45,535 nucleotides of DNA. It comes from an uncultured archaeon. GTDB taxonomy: Archaea > Altiarchaeota > Altiarchaeia > IMC4 > SCGC-AAA252-I15. This document shows positions 40,861 to 45,535 of this stretch, one piece after another. The position numbers and the translations under genes are program-made. Where the stretch lies: contig CABMCB010000056.1 in assembly GCA_902384455.1 (NCBI GenBank), positions 1 to 45,535 of the forward strand, given 5' to 3'. The notes under the pieces are model-generated. The model worked only from the letters and a program-made list of their open reading frames with translations, did no database searches and had not been told where the DNA came from. The stretch's first letter is position 1; each line of letters starts with the position of its first letter.

Positions 40861-41748
40861 TCACTCATATTTGACCCCTTTCCTCAGCGGAACCATGCTG
40901 TAATTTGGGACTACGCCCTTCCACAGCGCCTTCCGGCCGGCTTCTAAAAGAACATTCTGCATGCCCGCGTATTCAGCAGCCGACTTCACTCTGCCGGTAT
41001 CGTACACCCCCCTAAGTTTCTCGCGGTAACCTAGGTCCCTAAGAAGATGATGGTCCAATATCAGTTCACCACCAGTCTCATCAATAATACGTAGAATGTT
41101 CTTTCCAGCCTCAACAAAGTCGCCCAAACTAAACACATGACCTAAAAGATACGTCGGAGGCCCGTCCATCACTATGATGTCCGGCTTACATTCCAATACC
41201 CACTCCGTTGCTTCATCTGAAATAGGGCCTTGAACGTCCGAGCCGAAAACAAACCTTTTCTCGCCGTCGTCGATTAAACACATCAAAACAAAACCAAGCT
41301 TAGTTCCTTCCGGGCCGTGGGGAAAAGGAGGGGAAAAGTTTATGGTTAAACCGCCGAATTTGAATGTTTTACAGTCAGCAAAACGAAGTTCGCAAACCCC
41401 TTCAACTTGCTCCTTAAAATATTTTCCTCTCCCCCGTTGACTGAAGTTTATGCTGCTGGCTACGTCTTTGGCCAACACAGTCTTTCCTTTGTAGAATGTT
41501 TCATCAGGGTCATGATGGTCGTAATGGTAATGAGTTACCACAAGAACGTCGGAACCAAGCGCAACATCATGAATCCTATTTTTAGCCGCCTCAAGAGCAT
41601 TCAACTCCTGCCTCGCAGGAGGCAAGCCAAAACGTGAAGGCCCTAGTGCGGCGCTGGGGTCAATAAAAACCTTTTTGCCGTCCGCCTCAACGAGCGTGGC
41701 CATGCTGCGCACGCCCATACTTTCGAAGGCGATTGGGGTGACATTCAT
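40861..41748 (-). CDS. UPF0282 family metallo-beta-lactamase-fold hydrolase
   Basis: Archaeal protein family of unknown substrate with the MBL fold. The zinc motif 'THYHYDHHDP' (HxHxDH) lies near residue 91. The family's N-terminus 'FESMGVRSMATLVEADGKKVFIDPSAALGPSRFGLPPA' is intact, as are 'FVFGSDVQGPI', 'DIIVMDGPPTYLLG' and 'LILDHHLLRD', which supply further ligands. 295 residues is normal. AAGGAGA at 41750-41756 is a strong Shine-Dalgarno for the ATG at 41748, 19 nt after the HEAT-like gene, so the two form an operon. Confidence 0.92.
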   Translation of the reverse strand: MNVTPIAFESMGVRSMATLVEADGKKVFIDPSAALGPSRFGLPPARQELNALEAAKNRIHDVALGSDVLVVTHYHYDHHDPDETFYKGKTVLAKDVASSINFSQRGRGKYFKEQVEGVCELRFADCKTFKFGGLTINFSPPFPHGPEGTKLGFVLMCLIDDGEKRFVFGSDVQGPISDEATEWVLECKPDIIVMDGPPTYLLGHVFSLGDFVEAGKNILRIIDETGGELILDHHLLRDLGYREKLRGVYDTGRVKSAAEYAGMQNVLLEAGRKALWKGVVPNYSMVPLRKGVKYE

Positions 41749-41767
41749 ATCTCCTTACGGGGGCATC

Positions 41768-42295
41768 TTACTTGATTCCCAGTTGTTGCCTTGCTATGCG
41801 TGCAGGATCGTATTTATCGTGTTCGGCGACGTACTCAAGAATCCCGGTTGCGCGCTCAAAAACGCCATCCTTACTTCCGGTGTGCGCCGACCGTATTAAG
41901 GCAACTGCTCCGGCAGCGTTAGCGCGCACTGTAGTCACATATTTACCCGTCTTTTCGGCATCCGACGCCCTAAGCGCCGTATCCAAGTAATCCAAAGCCG
42001 AGGGATTCCTGCTCCGCCCAAGGTTAGACGCGGCTGACTGCCTCACAGTAGTAGTATGACCTACGCCAGTAAGCCTTTCCCCTATGAGACGCACGCACTC
42101 ATCCGAAAACGCAGGATTATACGTGCCTCCAGCAGCGGAACCCAACATATCAAGGGCATGCCTTCTTGAAGAATCATTAGAACTTTCAAGAAGCTCCAAA
42201 GCATGCTCATAATCCCTTCTGTAGAACTCATCAATAACAACAGGCGCAGGCAAATTGACGGATTTTCCGCCACCCCCAGCTTCCGCAAGAACCAT
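41768..42295 (-). CDS. HEAT-repeat-like helical protein
   Basis: 175 residues from the ATG at 42295 (a TTG at 42304 is in frame). After a Gly-rich start, helical pairs follow with the HEAT/PBS-lyase spacing: 'YEHALELLESSNDSSRRHALDMLGS', 'TTVRQSAASNLGRSRNPSALDYLDTAL', 'VTTVRANAAGAVALIRSA'. Each has the 'vR..Aa..Lg' core in which Arg and Ala pack between helices. Such repeats mediate protein contacts, and no enzyme motif is seen. It is upstream of, and co-transcribed with, the UPF0282 gene. Confidence 0.7.
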   Translation of the reverse strand: MVLAEAGGGGKSVNLPAPVVIDEFYRRDYEHALELLESSNDSSRRHALDMLGSAAGGTYNPAFSDECVRLIGERLTGVGHTTTVRQSAASNLGRSRNPSALDYLDTALRASDAEKTGKYVTTVRANAAGAVALIRSAHTGSKDGVFERATGILEYVAEHDKYDPARIARQQLGIK

Positions 42296-42355
42296 AAAAT
42301 ACAAATACGCTATTCAAAAAGAAAAAAACAAAGAAACCGCCACAGAAGACGCCTG

Positions 42356-42364
42356 AATATATCC
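42356..42364 (+). promoter_or_regulatory. TATA box of 181-residue unknown gene
   Basis: GAATATATC is centred about 26 nt before the ATG at 42386, the exact archaeal distance for transcription starting at the start codon. Confidence 0.55.
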
Positions 42365-42385
42365 GCAGTTGCAGTATAATACCCC

Positions 42386-42931
42386 ATGGAAAAGGTTGTT
42401 TACAACGGCGAACCCCAAAGAAGCAACCTAATAGAACTAATAGCGCAAGTCTCACTCCAAACCATCGGAGCCTCACCCCAAACACAGCAAAAACGCGGAA
42501 GAGCATCATTTCTCATCAAAACAGACGGCTCAATCTCAGAAGTAGGCGGAGCAGAAACATTCGCAAAAGCAAACAAAGACGACGTTAAAGTTACTGTCTC
42601 AGAAAAAGGCGTTTGCTCGGCCAGAATTCCCGGCGAAAAAAAGGCGGCAACATACGAAGTCGAACTGGTTTCGCGCGAAGATAAACTAGAAGATGCCGTA
42701 CGCAGAATGGCATCTGCTGCGAAAGTTCTCATTGAAAACGGCGTAGACCCCGAAAAAACATGCAGAATTCTTCACGGAACAAAGAAAGACAATGCGACCG
42801 CTACCGAAGAACTATTCCTCCAAGACGGAGAACTCAAACCCCGCCCACACTTTCTAACGCGCATATTCAAACGCAGAAAACTAAGTAGGCCGACTTTAGG
42901 CGAAATTGCGAATCTCCCGAACATAGAGTAG
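42386..42931 (+). CDS. Unrecognised small soluble protein
   Basis: 181 residues. The N-terminal 110 residues look alpha/beta ('RASFLIKTDGSISEVGGAETFAKANKDDVKVTVSEKG', then 'AATYEVELVSREDKLEDAVRRMASAAKVLIENG'). The last 40 are basic ('RIFKRRKLSRP') and may bind nucleic acid or membranes. No known family recognised. It has a clean leaderless promoter and strongly A-ending codons like its neighbours. Confidence 0.6.
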   Translation: MEKVVYNGEPQRSNLIELIAQVSLQTIGASPQTQQKRGRASFLIKTDGSISEVGGAETFAKANKDDVKVTVSEKGVCSARIPGEKKAATYEVELVSREDKLEDAVRRMASAAKVLIENGVDPEKTCRILHGTKKDNATATEELFLQDGELKPRPHFLTRIFKRRKLSRPTLGEIANLPNIE

Positions 42932-42969
42932 CCAACATAAAATACGACAAATACACTACCCTCTTTTGA

Positions 42970-43221
42970 CTAGAACCCTAGGTTTGCTCCCATCGCAAGA
43001 AGCGCATGAAGGAAAGCTAAAGCCAACGCTATTTTAGCAACATGCTTATGATGCTTGAAAGGAATCCAACGAATCCCTCGTGTATAGAAGTAGCCGATAG
43101 AAAAAGTCAGGCAAACCATCAAAAGCGTAGCAATCCCCCCCCAAACTATGACCGGCTGACCCAAAACCACTTTGTAAGCCAATTCTCCGACTACCATGAA
43201 AGACAAGTAGTAACGTAGCAT
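42970..43221 (-). CDS. Small membrane protein with paired histidines
   Basis: 83 residues from the ATG at 43219-43221. The open frame extends upstream to 43473, but that part runs antisense to a supported gene and is rejected. Three hydrophobic segments (about 2-22, 28-48, 62-82). The last helix holds 'HKHVAKIALALAFLHALLA', with His residues 12 apart, a spacing compatible with heme ligation in cytochrome-b-like or ferric-reductase-like bundles. That function is inference only. It is one of the few minus-strand genes among plus-strand unknowns. Confidence 0.55.
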   Translation of the reverse strand: MLRYYLSFMVVGELAYKVVLGQPVIVWGGIATLLMVCLTFSIGYFYTRGIRWIPFKHHKHVAKIALALAFLHALLAMGANLGF

Positions 43222-43275
43222 TAAAAAAAAAAGGTTAAGCCGGTTTTTACCCTGAAAACGCCCGTAATTAACAAA

Positions 43276-43965
43276 ATGCAGGTTTACCGCCCGCCAGACG
43301 AACAGGAAGTGCAGCAAAACAGGGTTCTTTTGTGCCAGCGTTTCGCAGACGCGATAGCACAAAAACGACAGACTGAAACGGTAGGCCGTCCGCCTAAGTT
43401 GGTTGCCGATGAAATTAAAGCGGATGAAGGGCTTATTGCGGCGGTTGTCGCACACACTCCCGCCAACGTTCATTTTGATTTGATTGAGAAAGTGCTTGAT
43501 GCCTCAAGGTTTATCGCTGATTCAGACCGAGGAAGCACAAGGTTCATGTTTTACCACGGAGTAACCCGCTTGATCGAAGCAGCCGCCTCCCACAGAAATC
43601 CGGCAAAATACGTGGACTCAAACAGTCCTTGGGCTTCATGCCAGAGAGTGGCACTTGAAAGTGAAATGAAACATCCGTACGACGTCGGCATCCCCTCTTT
43701 AACAGAAGACGCTCAGAGGACTCTGCACGGAATGCTCCTGTCGGTCGCATTCATGGACCTAGACGAAACCCTCAAATCAGCCTTCAGCCCAGACCCAACG
43801 CAAGGATTCGACAGAAGATGGGACAAATTAACCCGACGCTGGATTCAAGAATCAAACACTATGCCAGGCAAACCATTCACTCTGCCATCGGAGACGCAGT
43901 TCAACAGGATACTCGCCGAAACCCGCCTACCCCGCACCCAAGCAGACCTACCGGACCTAAAATAA
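43276..43965 (+). CDS. Unrecognised protein, paralogue 1 of a tandem pair
   Basis: 229 residues, soluble, helical. It aligns along its whole length with the next gene: shared 'GRPxxxVADEIK', 'AVV...P...HFDxxEKxxDxxRFI', 'RFMF/RYMF', a 'PWAS' with 'RV' segment, and a C-terminal 'RRW' plus 'LPxT' region ending 'LPDL'. The two are tandem duplicates that have diverged strongly. No known domain recognised. The upstream region has only a weak promoter-like motif. Function unknown. Confidence 0.65.
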   Translation: MQVYRPPDEQEVQQNRVLLCQRFADAIAQKRQTETVGRPPKLVADEIKADEGLIAAVVAHTPANVHFDLIEKVLDASRFIADSDRGSTRFMFYHGVTRLIEAAASHRNPAKYVDSNSPWASCQRVALESEMKHPYDVGIPSLTEDAQRTLHGMLLSVAFMDLDETLKSAFSPDPTQGFDRRWDKLTRRWIQESNTMPGKPFTLPSETQFNRILAETRLPRTQADLPDLK

Positions 43966-43981
43966 AAACCAAACAACTACC

Positions 43982-43990
43982 CGTTTATTT
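43982..43990 (+). promoter_or_regulatory. TATA box of paralogue 2
   Basis: CGTTTATTT is centred about 27 nt before the ATG at 44014, so the second paralogue has its own leaderless start although it follows paralogue 1 by only 48 nt. Confidence 0.5.
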
Positions 43991-44013
43991 CCACAAAATA
44001 CCCAAAATAAACC

Positions 44014-44838
44014 ATGAACACCGTCGTCGGAGGAGGCGGAGACCGCACTGAAGAGTCGATGGAAAGATGCCGAAGTTTAACGCAGTCAATAAAAACAATA
44101 AGACAAGACGAAATTTTCGGGCGGCCTGCCGAGGTTGTAGCTGATGAAATCAAATTGCACAGTAGACTTCTTAGGGCGGTAGTTCAAAACCTTCCGGTTG
44201 AAACGCACTTTGACATTATGGAGAAGACATTCGACGTTCTCAGGTTCATAGAAGACAGAGGCGGCACAAGCGGACGATACATGTTCCTCGACGGATTAAG
44301 CAGTGTCATAGAAAAAGCCGGACAGCAAGACGACTCATTAGGATACGTAAGAAGAAGCCGCCCTTGGGCGTCAACCAGACGGGTCACCGTAGAAATGGAA
44401 GGTCAGGAACCTTACGAATTCCCCCAAGCTCAAATACCCAAGCAAATAGAAAACACGCCTCAGAACGAACCCGGCAGACGCGCTTTCCATACTATGCTGC
44501 TTGACACCGCCGTCGGTGACGTACACGAAACCCTCCAGGAAGCATTCAGAACCAAAATGAGCCAAACACCCCCCAGCAGAAATTTAATACTAATGGCCCT
44601 AGCCACCAACACACCAGAAGATCCCGGAGGGATACCGCTAACCATCAAAGCACCTCCTGAAATACCATTCCAAAGCTTCGTTAGAAGATGGGGCGGACTA
44701 ATAGGCCAATGGACAGCCGCTTCCCAAACCACGCCTGAAGGAGACCTGCAGCCCCCCGAAAAACAGAAACTTACCGCAATTCTCTCCGACACCAAAGTCC
44801 CCCGGAAACCCGGCGGACTGCCCGAAGTAATGGTGTAA
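44014..44838 (+). CDS. Unrecognised protein, paralogue 2 of a tandem pair
   Basis: 274 residues. Homologous to the preceding gene (see its shared motifs: 'GRPAEVVADEIKLHSRLLRAVV', 'ETHFDIMEKTFDVLRFIED', 'RYMFLDGL', 'RPWASTRRVTVEME', 'VRRWGGLIGQW', 'ILSDTKVPRKPGGLPEV'). It carries an insertion of about 40 residues between the helical core and the C-terminal RRW segment ('LATNTPEDPGGIPLTIKAP'). Soluble, no enzyme motif. The next gene begins 13 nt downstream and is probably co-transcribed. Confidence 0.65.
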   Translation: MNTVVGGGGDRTEESMERCRSLTQSIKTIRQDEIFGRPAEVVADEIKLHSRLLRAVVQNLPVETHFDIMEKTFDVLRFIEDRGGTSGRYMFLDGLSSVIEKAGQQDDSLGYVRRSRPWASTRRVTVEMEGQEPYEFPQAQIPKQIENTPQNEPGRRAFHTMLLDTAVGDVHETLQEAFRTKMSQTPPSRNLILMALATNTPEDPGGIPLTIKAPPEIPFQSFVRRWGGLIGQWTAASQTTPEGDLQPPEKQKLTAILSDTKVPRKPGGLPEVMV

Positions 44839-44851
44839 ACGAGAGTGTTTT

Positions 44852-45367
44852 ATGAATCAAAAAGACACAGACCCACCAGAATTAAGGCCTCTTGACAGGC
44901 GGCTTAGCGAATTGTTAGGCGGAGACTTCAGGCAGCAGACTGTAGACCAGATACTAGCTACAACCTCACGAGTATACCCTAGAGAAGACGTGTCCTACAG
45001 AGACTTGTTCTGGATTTACGAACACCTCTTAACTACGCAAGACTCTGAAAACACGCGCAAACAAGTCGCCGCCCAGCTGAACGAAAAACACACAAACCCA
45101 GAAACAAGAATCAAAACTGAAAGTACTGTCAGGCTCCTCTCAGAAGGAAACCCCGCGTACGAAGAGATATCAGTAACAAAAATCTATGTCCACCTGAACA
45201 AAGACCTGCAGGCTCTAGCCGCAATACAACGCCACCACTCAGACACAAGAGCCAGAAACGCAGCAGACGTTATGGGATATTCCCTTAGAGATGAGGGATT
45301 GGACATAGACCTCATCAGAAAAAACCTCGAGCAACAAAACACAAGGGGCCCAAAGAAAATCCATTAA
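44852..45367 (+). CDS. Unrecognised helical protein
   Basis: 171 residues, soluble and rich in charged helices. A middle part ('DVSYRDLFWIYEHLLTTQDSENTRKQVAAQLNEKH' and 'ALAAIQRHHSDTRARNAADVMGYSL') has R-x-x-A-A pairs like degenerate HEAT or ARM helices, similar in style to the HEAT-like gene at 41.8-42.3 kb. Starts 13 nt after paralogue 2, so likely in one transcript with it. Ends 7 nt before the convergent membrane protease gene. No known function. Confidence 0.6.
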   Translation: MNQKDTDPPELRPLDRRLSELLGGDFRQQTVDQILATTSRVYPREDVSYRDLFWIYEHLLTTQDSENTRKQVAAQLNEKHTNPETRIKTESTVRLLSEGNPAYEEISVTKIYVHLNKDLQALAAIQRHHSDTRARNAADVMGYSLRDEGLDIDLIRKNLEQQNTRGPKKIH

Positions 45368-45374
45368 CTCCCCC

Positions 45375-45535
45375 TCAAACCACAAAATTCAAGGCAACGA
45401 AAATAACCCCAATCAAAAGGAAGAAAAACAGCCACACAAAACGATTCCAATTCCTAATGTCATATCCATCCAGACTTCTAAAAGGCAAAATCTCGGCCAT
45501 AGCCCATAAGCTAGACGTGACATAAGCCATCTGAA
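45375..45535 (-). CDS. C-terminal part of a probable M50 (site-2 protease family) membrane peptidase, 5' truncated
   Basis: Reading the minus strand from the window edge gives 52 residues and a TGA stop at 45375-45377. The segment 'AEILPFRSLDGYDIRNWN' followed by a C-terminal TM helix ('VWLFFFLLIGVIFVALNFVV') matches the end of archaeal M50 zinc proteases, where a N/ILxPfxxLDG motif carries the third metal ligand (Asp) before the last helix. The HExxH part lies outside the window. Too short to be sure. Confidence 0.6.
   Translation of the reverse strand, partial: QMAYVTSSLWAMAEILPFRSLDGYDIRNWNRFVWLFFFLLIGVIFVALNFVV

Noticed and set aside
43222..43473. Upstream extension of the small membrane protein
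   Set aside because: It runs antisense to paralogue 1, which is supported by homology to its neighbour.
37398..45367. Prophage or plasmid island
   Set aside because: No integrase, capsid, terminase, replication or toxin-antitoxin gene is recognised, and core genes (carS, UPF0282) are interspersed.

Overview
The window looks like a compact archaeal chromosome segment. Archaeal marks seen in the sequence are a CDP-archaeol synthase (CarS), an Rpp30-type RNase P protein, a UPF0282 metallo-hydrolase, an XRE-CBS regulator, archaeal long FKBPs, a TadA/VirB11-type pilus ATPase, and TATA boxes about 26 nt before many start codons (leaderless transcripts). Strong Shine-Dalgarno sites occur mainly at leadered or internal operon genes. 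Many genes are of bacterial type: uvrA, uvrB, uvrC, ribA, ribD, purC, an M16 peptidase, 5-formyl-THF cyclo-ligase, and a PabB/PabC-like pair. Together with many surface proteins (lamin-tail, Kazal, Cys-rich repeats), this suggests a DPANN-like or related uncultivated lineage (for example Micrarchaeota/Diapherotrites-like). That placement is inference. No rRNA, tRNA, CRISPR or IS element was seen, and no stretch over 300 bases lacks a gene.

Layout. 1-8.3 kb (+): 3' end of a secreted lamin-tail protein, purC, a sugar-nucleotidyltransferase with a beta-helix and an extra C-terminal domain, a ThiI homologue with a degenerate PP-loop, an orphan pilus ATPase, uvrB, and a small membrane protein. 8.3-14.3 kb: nitroreductase (+), then on the minus strand an M16 peptidase, a Thr/Cys-rich surface protein, ribD-ribA, and an exported alpha/beta hydrolase, with one tiny membrane protein on the plus strand. 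14.4-19.8 kb (+): uvrA, uvrC, rnp3. 19.8-25.5 kb: citrate synthase (-), Kazal lipoprotein (+), ArsB/NhaD-type permease (-), PIG-V-like glycosyltransferase (+), XRE-CBS regulator (-) divergent from a small TBP-like protein (+). 25.5-31.3 kb: a minus-strand operon of YkgJ-type Cys-cluster protein, PabB/TrpE-like enzyme and class IV aminotransferase; MFS transporter (+); 5-FTHF cyclo-ligase (-) and malate dehydrogenase (+) from interlocked divergent promoters.

31.3-35.2 kb (-): a tightly packed five-gene operon with a membrane-anchored FKBP, two paralogous membrane proteins built from a very regular C-x11-C repeat, a DUF2085 membrane protein and a small protein. It faces a second, lipoprotein-like FKBP. 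This operon is the most system-like part of the window: an extracytoplasmic prolyl isomerase co-expressed with disulfide-repeat surface proteins. 36.1-45.5 kb: malic enzyme (-), CarS, UPF0282, and several unrecognised, probably lineage-specific proteins. These include a 604-residue protein with a nucleoside-phosphorylase-like C-terminal half and a tandem pair of paralogues. The window ends in the 3' part of a probable M50 site-2 protease.

Metabolically the window shows purine, riboflavin and folate-related steps, a citrate synthase/malate dehydrogenase/malic enzyme set around oxaloacetate and pyruvate, and complete bacterial-style nucleotide excision repair. A further oddity is that base composition flips between GT-rich and AC-rich blocks of a few hundred bases, often inside single genes.
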